In this document: positions 44,297 to 53,428 of the stretch, in pieces
Layout of the letters: every line of letters starts with the position of its first letter
How positions within the stretch are numbered: the first letter of the stretch is position 1
Assembly (NCBI GenBank): GCA_031412915.1
Contig: JANODX010000241.1
Location: 1 to 64,000, forward strand
DNA length: 64,000 nucleotides
Direction of reading: 5' to 3'
Source of the DNA: JAGNNV01 sp031412915
GTDB lineage: Bacteria; Acidobacteriota; Vicinamibacteria; Fen-336; JAGNNV01
Position numbers and translations under genes: made by a program
The notes under the pieces: model-generated
What the model was told of the DNA's origin: nothing
Databases searched by the model: none
The model's input: only the letters and a program-made list of their open reading frames with translations

Positions 44297-46836
44297 CTGG
44301 CCTTCTCGACTGCCGCGGCGGCAGCCGCGGCGGCAGCCGCGACCGCCCACTCCGGAGCCCCATCCATGGGCCGTTCGTAGCCGCACTCGTCGTCGGAGCA
44401 CGCGATGACCCATCCCTGTTTCTTGGTGTCTTTCTGAAGCAGAAAGGGCTTCGCGCACTTGGGACACGGCTCGGCCAGGGGCCGATGGTAGGCGGTGAAC
44501 TTGCAGAGGGGATAGCGACGGCAGCCGTAGAAGGGCTTGCCAAATCGACCCTTGCGCTCGACCACCTGACCTTCATGGCACTCGGGACACAGTAGACCGA
44601 TGTCCTTGGCTTCCTTCTTCTTGATGTACTTGCAGGTCGGGTAATCGGAGCAGGCGATGAAGTTGCCGAAACGGCCCTTTCTCCAGGCGAGCGGTTTCTT
44701 GCACTCGGGGCAGAACTCGTTCTCGATGGGCTTGAGCTTCTCGAGCTCGAGCCGGCCCTCGACGCCGCGCACGAGCTTCTTCGTGACTTTGCACTCGGGA
44801 TACTTCGGGCAGGCAAGGAAATAGCCAAATCGTCCCTTTCGAGGGACCAGCATTTCGGCATGCTCCGGACAGGGCTGGGCCAGAGCCTCCTCGGACGCCT
44901 CGGGAACTCCCTCCGAAGCGCCCGCAATCTGACGGGTGGTTTTGCAGTCGGGATAGTTGGAGCAGGCGAGAAACCGACCGTACCTCCCCCACTTCATCAC
45001 CATGGGCGAGCCGCATTTGTCGCAGACCTCGTCGGTCTTCTCCTCGACCCCTTTGACCGATCGCATCTTCTTGGAGGCGAGCTTGAGGTCCTTCTCGAAC
45101 TTCTTCCAGAACTGGTTCAAGGTGTTGAGAAGAGTGTCCTTGCCTTCCTCGATCTCGTCCAGTTCGTGCTCCATCGCCGCGGTGTACTCCACGTTGACGA
45201 TGTCGGCGAAGTTCTCGACCAGAAGATCGGTGACCAGGAAACCGATCTCGCTCGGCCAGAGGCGGCCTTCGCGCTTTTCGATGTAGTCGCGCGCCTCAAT
45301 GGTCGTAATGATCGACGCATAAGTCGACGGCCGGCCGATGCCGTTCTCTTCGAGTTCCTTCACCAGGCTCGCTTCCGAAAAACGCGGAGGCGGCTCAGTG
45401 AAATGCTGATCGGTGTCGAGCTTCTGAAGCTTGAGCTTCTGGCCTTCCTCGAGAGGAGGCAGACCCTCCTTGGCTTCCGGCTCGGTGTCGGCATCCGCGG
45501 CGGCCGGGCCGCCCATGGCCTCGGTCTTCTTCGCCTTGGCCTTCGCCACATCTTCCATGGACTCCTCGTAGACCGCGAGGAAACCCTTGAACTTCATGAC
45601 CTGGCCACGAGCGCGCAGCAGATAGGCCCCAGCCGTGATCTCCACCGCGGTCTCATCGAACACCGCGGGCCTCATCTGCGAGGCCACAAAGCGATTCCAG
45701 ATGAGTTCGTAGAGCGCTATTTCGTCTTTGCCAAGGTGCTTGCGCAGGCTGGACGGCGTGAGACTGAGGTCCGTCGGGCGAATCGCTTCGTGCGCATCCT
45801 GAGCGCCTTCCTTGGTCTTGTAGAGAATCGGTTTTTCGGGAAGGTAGTCCGCACCGTAGCTGGAACCTATGTGATCGCGGACCGCCAACAGAGCGTCGTC
45901 GGACACTCGGGTGGAGTCCGTTCTCATGTAGGTGATGAGACCCACGCTGCCTTCGAGGCCGACCTCGAGGCCTTCGTAGAGTTTCTGGGCCACCTGCATG
46001 GTCTTTTTGACCGGGAAGCGCAGTTTGCGGAACGCGTCCTGCTGCAGCTTCGAGGTGATGAAAGGCGGGACCGGGTAACGCTTGCGTTCCTTGCGGGTGA
46101 CCTTCGAGACGGCGTAGGCCGCTTTCTCGAGATCCTTGCGAACGGCCTTGGCGCCTTCCTCGTTGGTGATCTCGATCTTCTCGCCGTTCTTTCGAGAGAG
46201 GCCGGCGGGGAAGATGGGCGGAACGCCGGAATCGAGGCGTGCTATGACCGACCAGTATTCCTCGGGCACGAAGGCCTTGATCTCGCGATCGCGTTCGCAG
46301 ATCAGGCGCAGGGCCACCGACTGGACGCGACCAGCCGACAGGCCGCGGCGGACCTTGTCCCACAGGATGGGTGAGACCTTGTATCCCACCAGCCGGTCAA
46401 GAACGCGCCGGGCCTGCTGGGCGTCCACCTTCTGAACATTCAGCTCGGCCGGATGTTCGAACGCTTTCTGAATGGCGGTCTTGGTGATCTCGTGAAAGAC
46501 CACCCGCCGGAATTTCGTCTTGCCCTTGGCCTTCTTGCCGCCCAACTCCTGAGCCAGATGCCAGCAGATCGCTTCGCCCTCGCGGTCCGGATCGGCGGCC
46601 AGGAACACTTCGTCGGCATCCTTGGCGGCCTTCTTGAGCTCGTCCATGATCTTCTTGCGGGTGGGCAGGACTTCGTAGTCGATCTCGAAGCCTTTCTCCA
46701 CATCGACGCCCAGTTTGCTCTTGGGCAGATCTCGGACATGGCCCATGGAGGCCTTAACGGTGTAGCCCTTGCCCAGGTACTTATTAATGGTCTTGGCTTT
46801 GGCGGGCGACTCAACAATGACGAGGCGATTTGACAA
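44293..46836 (-). CDS. topA: DNA topoisomerase I with four zinc-ribbon repeats
   Basis: In this 847-aa enzyme the Toprim domain includes VESPAKAKTINKYLG (Glu9) and the DPDREGE acidic motif (82-88). The nucleophile is Tyr303 in YMRTDSTR. After about residue 590 come four C-x2-C...C zinc ribbons (CDKCGSP, CPEHAEM, CPECKKP, CPECHEG) and a fifth shorter one. It relaxes negative supercoils by single-strand passage. The C-terminus is an unusual run of ten alanines before VEKAS, encoded by a GC-rich GCC/GCG tract at 44310-44340. Confidence 0.95.
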   Translation of the reverse strand: MSNRLVIVESPAKAKTINKYLGKGYTVKASMGHVRDLPKSKLGVDVEKGFEIDYEVLPTRKKIMDELKKAAKDADEVFLAADPDREGEAICWHLAQELGGKKAKGKTKFRRVVFHEITKTAIQKAFEHPAELNVQKVDAQQARRVLDRLVGYKVSPILWDKVRRGLSAGRVQSVALRLICERDREIKAFVPEEYWSVIARLDSGVPPIFPAGLSRKNGEKIEITNEEGAKAVRKDLEKAAYAVSKVTRKERKRYPVPPFITSKLQQDAFRKLRFPVKKTMQVAQKLYEGLEVGLEGSVGLITYMRTDSTRVSDDALLAVRDHIGSSYGADYLPEKPILYKTKEGAQDAHEAIRPTDLSLTPSSLRKHLGKDEIALYELIWNRFVASQMRPAVFDETAVEITAGAYLLRARGQVMKFKGFLAVYEESMEDVAKAKAKKTEAMGGPAAADADTEPEAKEGLPPLEEGQKLKLQKLDTDQHFTEPPPRFSEASLVKELEENGIGRPSTYASIITTIEARDYIEKREGRLWPSEIGFLVTDLLVENFADIVNVEYTAAMEHELDEIEEGKDTLLNTLNQFWKKFEKDLKLASKKMRSVKGVEEKTDEVCDKCGSPMVMKWGRYGRFLACSNYPDCKTTRQIAGASEGVPEASEEALAQPCPEHAEMLVPRKGRFGYFLACPKYPECKVTKKLVRGVEGRLELEKLKPIENEFCPECKKPLAWRKGRFGNFIACSDYPTCKYIKKKEAKDIGLLCPECHEGQVVERKGRFGKPFYGCRRYPLCKFTAYHRPLAEPCPKCAKPFLLQKDTKKQGWVIACSDDECGYERPMDGAPEWAVAAAAAAAAAAVEKAS

Positions 46837-46886
46837 GATGAAAGGTCTTTCTTCCTTAGCTCGAGGGATGGCGTTTCCTTTCTAGG

Positions 46887-47948
46887 TTATGCCGGACTCG
46901 CGCTGCGAAACAAAGCCCCGGGCAATCTTTCGATCTTTCCGTCGAGTTCGAGCTCGGACAAACGGGCCATCAGAAGAGGCGGAGCAAGGCCAGTATCCAC
47001 AGCAAGTTGGTCGACCGATTTGGCCACGGAATGGCCCAGGCGATCGAGAATCGGATCGTGGGCCGGAGAAGTGCTCGGAGGCGGTGCGGCGTCGATTCCG
47101 AGGTGCTCGAGCAGGTCCGAGACGCCGCGAACCAGGGGCGCGCCGTCTCGGATCAACAGGTTCGGCCCAAAGGCCAGGGGATCCCCGGGACGGCCCGGAA
47201 CGGCCAGCACGTCGCGGCCTTCTTCGAGCGCCACCCGGGCGGTAATCAGGGCTCCGCTCCTGGCCCCCGCCTCCACCACCAGAACCGCCTCGACCAGGCC
47301 GACGATGATGCGATTCCTGCTTGGAAACTGCATCGGAGCGGGCCTGGTGCCGGGCGGTAACTCCGAGAGAACGGCCCCTCGCGTCTCGATTCTCGCCGCC
47401 AGGCCTTCGTGTTCGCTCGGGTAGACGATGTCGACGCTCGAGCCAAGAACGGCGACCGTCGTTCCCCCCCCGAGGAGAGATCCTTCGTGAGCGGAGCCGT
47501 CGATCCCGCGGGCCAGGCCCGAAACAACCTCGATCCCGTGCGTGGCGAGGCCATAGGCGAGATCTCGCGCCAATGATCGACCCGATCCGGTGGCTCCCCT
47601 CGCCCCGACCAGGGCCACGCGACGAACGCCAGGGAGCAGAGAACCGCGGATGAAAAGAATGGGAGGCGGATCGTAGAGCGCAGCCAGGGAGGTCGGATAG
47701 GCGGGAGAGCCCAAAACGACGAGGGCTTGGCCCAATCGCCGCGCCTGATCGTGGATCCTCGCGGCTTCTCGTCGCGCCGATCCACTCTCCAGGAAACACA
47801 CGGCCGGCTCCCCGACCAGTTCGACGAACCGTCGCGGGCTTTCGTACAACTCATCCACGCCATCGACCCGAACGAGTCTCGCAATCCGGCGGGCGCTGAA
47901 ACCCGGCAGGCGCATCAGGGTGAGAACGCGAAGGATTTTTTCTTCCAT
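46887..47948 (-). CDS. dprA: DNA processing protein DprA (Smf)
   Basis: In this 353-aa protein the Rossmann-like core carries VALVGARGATGSGRSLARDL, GLARGIDGSAHEGSLLGGGT and FPSRNRIIVGLVEAVLVVEAG, all diagnostic of DprA. A C-terminal winged helix (about 290-353) has the SVDQLAVDTGLAPPLLMARL feature. DprA loads RecA on incoming single-stranded DNA in transformation. Met at 47948 was chosen because the first conserved helix (EEKILRVLTLMRLPGFSARR) begins there. It precedes topA by 50 bp. Confidence 0.93.
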   Translation of the reverse strand: MEEKILRVLTLMRLPGFSARRIARLVRVDGVDELYESPRRFVELVGEPAVCFLESGSARREAARIHDQARRLGQALVVLGSPAYPTSLAALYDPPPILFIRGSLLPGVRRVALVGARGATGSGRSLARDLAYGLATHGIEVVSGLARGIDGSAHEGSLLGGGTTVAVLGSSVDIVYPSEHEGLAARIETRGAVLSELPPGTRPAPMQFPSRNRIIVGLVEAVLVVEAGARSGALITARVALEEGRDVLAVPGRPGDPLAFGPNLLIRDGAPLVRGVSDLLEHLGIDAAPPPSTSPAHDPILDRLGHSVAKSVDQLAVDTGLAPPLLMARLSELELDGKIERLPGALFRSASPA

Positions 47949-48068
47949 CCTTGAATTGTGGCGGCCAGGCGGTCCGGACCGGGTCCTCGACTTCAGGGCC
48001 GTGGCCAATTCCGGCCAGGGTCAGGGGAGGGAGGGGGTGGAGCGCCATAATTGGCCCTCAGGAAGGCC

Positions 48069-50213
48069 ATGATTCGCTTCGAAGAGATCGCCGAAACGGT
48101 TCAGCTCCACCACCCCGGAGCCGACCTCGACGTCTTGCGGCGGGCCTACGTCTTCTCCGCGGTCGCCCACAAGGGGCAGGTGCGCGCGAGTGGCGAGCCC
48201 TATTTGTCGCATCCCCTGGAGGTCGCGAGCATCCTGGCCTCCTGGCGTCTCGATCCAATCTGCGTGGCGGTGGGACTTCTTCACGACGCGCTCGAAGACA
48301 CCCTCGCCACTCCGAAGGAGATCGAAGAAAAATTCGGCCCGATGGTTCTTCACATCGTCGAAGGCCTCACCAAGATTTCACAGATCTCCTTCTCCTCGGT
48401 CGAGGAGCGTCAGGCCGAAAGCTTCCGCAAGCTGCTTCTCGCCATGGTGGACGATGTCCGCGTCATTCTCGTGAAGCTTGCGGATCGACTTCACAACATG
48501 AGGACGCTTGAGCACCTGAGCGAGGAGAAGCGGGTCCGAATCTCAGAAGAGACCATGGAGATCTACGCCGCCCTGGCCGGCCGCCTCGGGATGAGCCGGA
48601 TCAAGAACGAACTCGAGGATCTGGCGTTCCAACACCTCGAGCCCGAGGCCTACTCCGTCCTGGCCAAGCGGGTCGAGGCGCGCCGCCCGCAGGCGGAGGC
48701 GATCATCTCCAGAATGAGCGGGGTGATTCGCGATCTCATCGCGGAGTCCCATATCGAGGCTCGCATCGATGGCCGGGTGAAGCGGCTCTTCTCCATTCAT
48801 CAGAAGCTCATCCGGCAGAAGATCGATCTCGATGAGTTGTACGACTTCATAGCGCTCAGAGTGGTGGTGAAATCGGTTTCCGACTGCTACGCCGTGCTGG
48901 GCCTTCTTCATCACTCGCTCAAGCCGGTCCCCGGCCGCATCAAGGACTTGATCGCCATCCCTCGCCCGAATGGCTACCGTTCCCTTCACACCACTCTGGT
49001 CGGCGACCATGGCACGCCCTTCGAAGTTCAGATTCGGACCGAGGAGATGCACCGAGTGGCCGAAGAAGGCATCGCGGCTCACTGGAAGTACAAGGAAGGT
49101 CAGCCGGCCCTGACTCAGGAGGACGAAACGTTCGCCTGGCTGCGACAGCTCCTGGAAGACGTGCAGGACCCGAAGGAGTTCCTGAGTTCCTTGAAGCTCG
49201 ACCTCTACCCGGAAGAGGTCTATTGCTTCACCCCCAAAGGGGCGGTGCGAACCCTGCCCCGTGGGGCCACACCCATTGATTTCGCCTTCGCTATTCACAC
49301 CGAGGTGGGGCAGCGGTGCGTGGGCGCACGAGTGGGAGGAAGGATCGTCCCTCTTCGAACCAAGTTGAAGAACGGCGACATCGTCGAGATCCTGACCGCT
49401 CCCGGCCACCACCCCAGCCGGGACTGGTTGAACTTCGCCGTGACCTCGCGCGCGCGCTCGAAGATCAAGCACGACCTGCATCTGGCGGAGCGGCAGCAGG
49501 CTCGGGATCTGGGCCGCCGGCTGCTCGATCGCGAATGGAAGAAGTCCCCGCTGCGAGCGAAGACGATTGAGGAGGAAACGACTCGGATCGAATCTCTCGG
49601 ACGCGAGCTTGGGGTCGGAAGTCGGTTCGAGGATGTCTTGTCTTCGGTGGGCTTCGGCCGGATCGACGCGGCTTCCTTCATCGAGAAGCTCGTGCCCCCG
49701 GAGCTTCGGAGCAAGGCCACACCACCGGCTCGATCCCCGCGTTCGGTGACACCCGGGGAAGCCCGCATCTCGGTTCAGGGTGTGGATCATCTCCTGGTGT
49801 ACCGGGCCCGGTGCTGCTCGCCGATTCTCGGAGATGCGATCACCGGCTACATCACCAGAGGCCAGGGGGTCTCCGTTCACGCCGAGACCTGTCCCAACGT
49901 GAGGAATGCCGTGGTGGACGCACAACGCCGGGTCGCGGTCTCCTGGGACGCCAGCCCGGGCGAGACCTATCCCGTGCGCCTCAGCGTCGAGGTCCACGAT
50001 CGGCCGGGCCTTCTCGCCGCCATGACCACGGCGGTGTCCGACCAGGGTGGAGACATTCGACGGGCCGAGGCGCGCACTTATGATGACCGCCCGGGGGTCG
50101 TGGATCTGGTGGTTCGGGTCAGGGACCTCGACCACCTCAAGGCGCTGGTCCGGTCCGTCAAAGACGTTTCAGGCGTCGCGCGGGTTGAACGAAGATCACT
50201 GGCGGACACATAG
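48069..50213 (+). CDS. rel: Bifunctional (p)ppGpp synthetase/hydrolase, RelA/SpoT family
   Basis: The 714-aa protein has the HD hydrolase domain with SHPLEVASILASWRLDP and LLHDALEDT (His72-Asp73). The synthetase domain includes YDFIALRV and PGRIKDLIAIPRPNGYRSLH; the RxKD motif is of the bifunctional class. TGS (VYCFTPKGAVRTLPRGATP), a Cys-containing ZFD (RARCCSPILGDAITGYITRG) and a C-terminal ACT domain follow. ATG 48069 has AGGA about 8 nt upstream; a TTG 18 nt earlier is less likely. It makes and removes the stringent-response alarmone. Confidence 0.95.
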   Translation: MIRFEEIAETVQLHHPGADLDVLRRAYVFSAVAHKGQVRASGEPYLSHPLEVASILASWRLDPICVAVGLLHDALEDTLATPKEIEEKFGPMVLHIVEGLTKISQISFSSVEERQAESFRKLLLAMVDDVRVILVKLADRLHNMRTLEHLSEEKRVRISEETMEIYAALAGRLGMSRIKNELEDLAFQHLEPEAYSVLAKRVEARRPQAEAIISRMSGVIRDLIAESHIEARIDGRVKRLFSIHQKLIRQKIDLDELYDFIALRVVVKSVSDCYAVLGLLHHSLKPVPGRIKDLIAIPRPNGYRSLHTTLVGDHGTPFEVQIRTEEMHRVAEEGIAAHWKYKEGQPALTQEDETFAWLRQLLEDVQDPKEFLSSLKLDLYPEEVYCFTPKGAVRTLPRGATPIDFAFAIHTEVGQRCVGARVGGRIVPLRTKLKNGDIVEILTAPGHHPSRDWLNFAVTSRARSKIKHDLHLAERQQARDLGRRLLDREWKKSPLRAKTIEEETTRIESLGRELGVGSRFEDVLSSVGFGRIDAASFIEKLVPPELRSKATPPARSPRSVTPGEARISVQGVDHLLVYRARCCSPILGDAITGYITRGQGVSVHAETCPNVRNAVVDAQRRVAVSWDASPGETYPVRLSVEVHDRPGLLAAMTTAVSDQGGDIRRAEARTYDDRPGVVDLVVRVRDLDHLKALVRSVKDVSGVARVERRSLADT

Positions 50214-50231
50214 CATCAGGAGAGCCTGACC

Positions 50232-50618
50232 ATGCCCAAGAAAATCACTCTCACGGACCGGGCTCCCGCACCGATCGGCCCATACTCTCAAGCGGTCGGC
50301 ATCGGCGATCTCTTGTTTCTTTCCGGACAGATTCCCCTGGATCCGAAGACGGGGGAGCTGGTCGATGCGGATATCGAAACCGCCACCGGCCAGGTCCTCG
50401 AAAACATTCGCGCGGTTCTGGAGGCGGAGGGTCTGGCCTTTCGTCACGTGGTGAAAACCACGGTCTTCATGCGCGACCTCGCCCTGTTTCCGCGAATGAA
50501 CTCGGTCTATGCGAAGGCGTTCTCCGAGAATCCGCCGGCGCGATCCACGATTCAGGCGGCAGCGTTGCCCAAAGGCGTGTCCGTGGAAATCGACGTCGTC
50601 GCGTCTCGACTCGCTTAG
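50232..50618 (+). CDS. ridA: RidA/YjgF family reactive-intermediate deaminase
   Basis: The 128-aa protein begins with the RidA signature APAPIGPYSQAVGIGDLLFL and ends with NPPARSTIQAAALPKGVSVE, where the Arg of PARST binds the substrate carboxylate. Trimeric RidA hydrolyses reactive 2-aminoacrylate-type enamines to protect PLP enzymes. AGGAG lies 9 nt before ATG 50232, and the gene follows rel by 18 bp, likely co-transcribed. Two short hairpins (50620-50638, 50647-50662) sit between its stop and the tRNA remnant and may end transcription. Confidence 0.93.
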   Translation: MPKKITLTDRAPAPIGPYSQAVGIGDLLFLSGQIPLDPKTGELVDADIETATGQVLENIRAVLEAEGLAFRHVVKTTVFMRDLALFPRMNSVYAKAFSENPPARSTIQAAALPKGVSVEIDVVASRLA

Positions 50619-50681
50619 AGCCCCCCGAAGAGAGGGGCCCGCCCCTCCAAGACCGGCCTTGGAAACAGCTCACTAGCGCGT

Positions 50682-50726
50682 TGGTGGGCCCGCCGGGATT
50701 CGAACCCGGGACTTACCGGTTATGAG
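50682..50726 (-). repeat. Left attachment site: 45-bp tRNA 3'-end copy
   Basis: These 45 bases equal the last 45 bases of the tRNA gene at 57547-57591 (T arm, acceptor strand and CCA). The sequence then diverges at the anticodon-loop position, so this copy cannot fold as a tRNA. It marks the left boundary of the island. Confidence 0.85.
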
Positions 50727-50790
50727 ATTGCGCTTCTAAGACTAGTGAACTGTTCATAATCAACGTTGACTTGCGGGACTTGGCTTGAGT

Positions 50791-50811
50791 GGGTGACATA
50801 TGGGTGACAAA
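50791..50811. repeat. Paired GGGTGACA repeats near the left att site
   Basis: GGGTGAC occurs at 50791 and 50802, 11 bp apart, inside the island about 65 bp from the left repeat. Related copies lie near the right end (57390-57419). On the minus strand both ends share TTTGTCACCC-N4-GTCACCCA. They may be recombinase arm sites or fossils of an integrase gene end. Confidence 0.45.
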
Positions 50812-50963
50812 TCATCAAAGTACCCCCCCTCTTTTCGATGGGCTGGGCGACTCCAAGCTCGACCTCGGCCCAGCTAGAGTCGGACCATCGCCAACGAAGA
50901 AGCGGGTTCAAGCACCAAGCGTCGAACTCTCCTGCGGCGGCCTGAGAACCATCGGAGGAAGAA

Positions 50964-51557
50964 ATGGCCGACGACCTTGGTCCCCTCGTAGTCGCCCGGC
51001 GAACCGGCTCGGAGCGTTTCACGGACAGAACTCGTGACCTTGGCTCTGACTTGCTCAGCTTTTGGCGGTGGAGCGCGTCTGACCTGGTGGCAAATACAAC
51101 GCGGGGGGTCGTGGCCGAATACCTCGTCGGGACCGCTATCGGCTGCGACATTACCGGCGTCCGCGATCCTTGGGCGGCGTTTGATCTATGTAGTCCTTCT
51201 GGAATCAGAGTTGAGGTGAAGTCCGCTGCGTACCTTCAGAGCTGGCATCAGAGACGGCTATCCACGGTTTCTTTCCGCACACGCCGAACCCGGGCGTGGG
51301 ATCCCGCGACAAACGAACTCGCCGAAGATTCAAAGCGCCAAGCTCATGTCTATGTGTTCGCACTGCTCGCACGTGAGGACAAGGCAACCCTTAACCCGCT
51401 GGATGCTAGCCAGTGGCAGTTCTATGTCCTGGCTACCAGCGTCTTGGACAATCGCACGCGCAGCCAGCACTCGATCACGTTGCCGATTTTGAGGAGGCTT
51501 ACCCACCACGTCAGCCACGCCGAACTTGCCGGCGCGGTTGAGGACGCTGGGCGATAG
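50964..51557 (+). CDS. PD-(D/E)XK nuclease-like protein
   Basis: The 197-aa protein fits the restriction-endonuclease fold: Glu52 in RGVVAEYLVG, Asp74 in WAAFDLCSPSG and Glu84-x-Lys86 in IRVEVKSAAYLQSW. SWHQRRLSTVSFRTRR follows. The order E..D..ExK is the PD-(D/E)XK metal site, so DNA or RNA cleavage is likely but unproven. A strong GGAGG lies 6 nt before ATG 50964. It sits alone at the left edge of the island without a methyltransferase or other partner, and could be an orphan defence or housekeeping nuclease. Confidence 0.6.
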   Translation: MADDLGPLVVARRTGSERFTDRTRDLGSDLLSFWRWSASDLVANTTRGVVAEYLVGTAIGCDITGVRDPWAAFDLCSPSGIRVEVKSAAYLQSWHQRRLSTVSFRTRRTRAWDPATNELAEDSKRQAHVYVFALLAREDKATLNPLDASQWQFYVLATSVLDNRTRSQHSITLPILRRLTHHVSHAELAGAVEDAGR

Positions 51558-51675
51558 CGCCCAGTTCGCAACGGACCCGCCCCGGCATCTCGCCCCGGTA
51601 CCCTTGGCCAATGGCGAAGCTCACAGACGAAGAGGCCCGCGAGATCGAGGAGGGCATCCTAAACCTCCGGGGTCC

Positions 51676-51925
51676 CATCCGCTCGCAGGAAACCAAGACA
51701 GGCAACCGAGCCAGATCACTCGCTTGTTCCGCCGTCTCCATGCGCACGGACTCATCGCCAAAATCCCGCGCCCGCGCCGCTGGCGGGTCTCCCTGGCCGG
51801 TCGAAGGACCATGTCCACCGCGATCAAGCTCAGGGAGGTGGCCTACCCCAGTCTCTTCGCAACCGCCGCTTGATCGGTACCAACATCTTCGCGAAAAGCG
51901 AAGAACCTACGAAGGAAAGATTTGC
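51676..51925 (+). pseudogene. Relic: 3' end of the 518-aa element gene plus its terminal hairpin
   Basis: In frame from 51676, 64 residues match residues 455-518 of the protein encoded at 55589-57145 almost exactly (QITRLFRRLHAHGLIAKIP, AGRRTMSTAIKLREVAYPSL). The identity continues past the stop at 51871-51873 into a shared downstream segment with the hairpin CTTCGC-GAAAA-GCGAAG (51887-51903) and CGAAGAACCTACGA. The copy is in opposite orientation to the full gene. Upstream similarity stops abruptly at about 51676. Confidence 0.8.
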
Positions 51926-51939
51926 ACTCAGATAAAGCA

Positions 51940-51966
51940 AGAAGCCCGCGCTGTGCGCGGGCTTCT
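51940..51966. terminator. Perfect 12-bp hairpin terminator
   Basis: AGAAGCCCGCGC and GCGCGGGCTTCT pair over 12 bp with the loop TGT. It lies 24 nt downstream of the protease stop (minus strand) and just after the relic (plus strand), so it can act in both directions. T-rich sequence follows on the minus strand (TTGCTTTATC). Confidence 0.7.
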
Positions 51967-51990
51967 ATTCGTTTCGTTACTTTGCCGTTC

Positions 51991-52803
51991 TTACGGGAGG
52001 AAAGAACCGACCCAATCAAGCGACCAGGATCGATCCATACGGAAGACACCACCGGTCCCGGCGCAATTGCCATTGACACCGTAAGAGGTCACACCGGCAA
52101 CAATATTGCTGCCACCGAGGAAGTTGGGACCGCCCGAGTCACCAAAGCAGGTGCCGCCGGTATTGGCATTGTTCGAGAGCAGCATCGAGAAGTCACCGGT
52201 GAAGCCGGGGACGTTGATCTGGTTCAATTTGGGGTTTGCAACCATGCGGACGCGGTTGGCAACAGTCTGCCAAGAGGCGGCATCGGGGAAGCTCTTCTGA
52301 AGACCATAACCCACTGCCGTGAAGGTGACATTCTGCAGACCACGTTTGGTCTTGAGAGCATCGAGTTGATTCAAGGAGGGGAGTACTCCGTATTCACCAT
52401 TGGGGCTGGGATATTCGGTATCCAGAACAACCACACCCACATCCCGAACGAAGAACGCGTTGGGGTTGTACTCTGGATGAGTCTGAGGCGTGCCCCCGAC
52501 CTCCCCAGTGAAGGGATAGCCATTGCCAGGCCGGCCGGCATCAACATCGTCAGAAAACCATATTTCGACATGAACTGCCGGGGCTTCCGTGCAATGCCCA
52601 GCTGTCAGGAACAGGGTGGGGGAAAGCAGGGTGCCGCTGCAGCGCCAGAGCGGTCTCCCGGTGGCGTCCTGGGCCACCATCAACCCGACAAACGGATGGC
52701 CATTGCCATCCAACTCACCATCGGTGATCGCGCCCACCGGGAAGGCGGCAAGGGCAACGATCGCAATTACTGAAAACAAGGCAAAAAGCATTCTCCTGCG
52801 CAT
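51991..52803 (-). CDS. Secreted trypsin-like serine protease (S1 family)
   Basis: The 270-aa precursor has a signal peptide MRRRMLFALFSVIAIVALAA and the catalytic triad His70 (LFLTAGHC), Asp121 (RDVGVVVLD) and Ser223 (CFGDSGGPN), all in standard contexts. A Cys55-Cys71 pair suits the fold. AGGAG 9 nt before ATG 52803 fixes the start; the frame extends upstream without a signal sequence. It is a periplasmic or extracellular endopeptidase, cargo of the tRNA island, flanked by its own terminator and a 625-bp control region. Most bacterial S1 proteases of this length are secreted hydrolases rather than HtrA-type chaperones. Confidence 0.88.
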   Translation of the reverse strand: MRRRMLFALFSVIAIVALAAFPVGAITDGELDGNGHPFVGLMVAQDATGRPLWRCSGTLLSPTLFLTAGHCTEAPAVHVEIWFSDDVDAGRPGNGYPFTGEVGGTPQTHPEYNPNAFFVRDVGVVVLDTEYPSPNGEYGVLPSLNQLDALKTKRGLQNVTFTAVGYGLQKSFPDAASWQTVANRVRMVANPKLNQINVPGFTGDFSMLLSNNANTGGTCFGDSGGPNFLGGSNIVAGVTSYGVNGNCAGTGGVFRMDRSWSLDWVGSFLP

Positions 52804-53428
52804 GAGATTTATCTCCTTTGGAAAGATCATGAGTAGTTTTGACATTGACCGAACCTTCGAAAAATTCGTCGTGCCACCTCGTCCGAACAAATAACCGCCG
52901 AATCGAAAAACACGGCGGTCTGGCGGTCCCACCGGGGCGGGATCCATCACTTTGCGTCACCGCCTCACGACGGGTCTGTCTTTTCGGTGTATCCGGATCA
53001 TATTTCTCTCAAGAGGAAAGTCAAGTAGCTGTACTGGTTCAGTACATCGGCGAGATTGTAGGTGAAACAAGCGGGTTCGCGAGTCAAGACCAGGCCGGCC
53101 CGGTTCGCCCGGATACGTTTGCGAGGCGCTCGGAGCCCCAACCGCGCCCCAGAAGGCCCGCACATTTCCGCCCGGAGAGACCCTTCGTCACCTCAATCCC
53201 GCCCGCCGCGCAGGCTGCGCCCGCCTGGCCTCGTTTGAGCCGTTCAGAGACGGCCTCAGGGACGCCTCAATCCCCTGAACTGGGCGGGCCCCAAGTTATG
53301 GAGCGTCGCGCCCTTGCGGCCTCGGCCCGCCTCCTCGCCCTGGCCTGCTTCGCCTCCCTCCTGTGACGCCCCGCGAAGCGTCACAAAGGCTCGGAGAGGC
53401 TGCCCAGGTGTCGCCCTAGCCTCTCCGC
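52804..53428. other. 625-bp stretch without a gene: palindrome and two hairpins
   Basis: No coding region is convincing. TGTACTGGTTCAGTACA (53030-53046) is a 17-bp inverted repeat about 230 bp upstream of the protease, a candidate operator. Near the right end two strong hairpins occur in tandem: TGTGACGC/GCGTCACA (53362-53385) and CGGAGAGGCT/AGCCTCTCCG (53392-53427), the second directly before the ATG of a small gene. Confidence 0.5.

Noticed and set aside
50682..50726. Second functional tRNA
   Set aside because: Only the 3' 45 bases are present; the D arm and acceptor 5' strand are missing.
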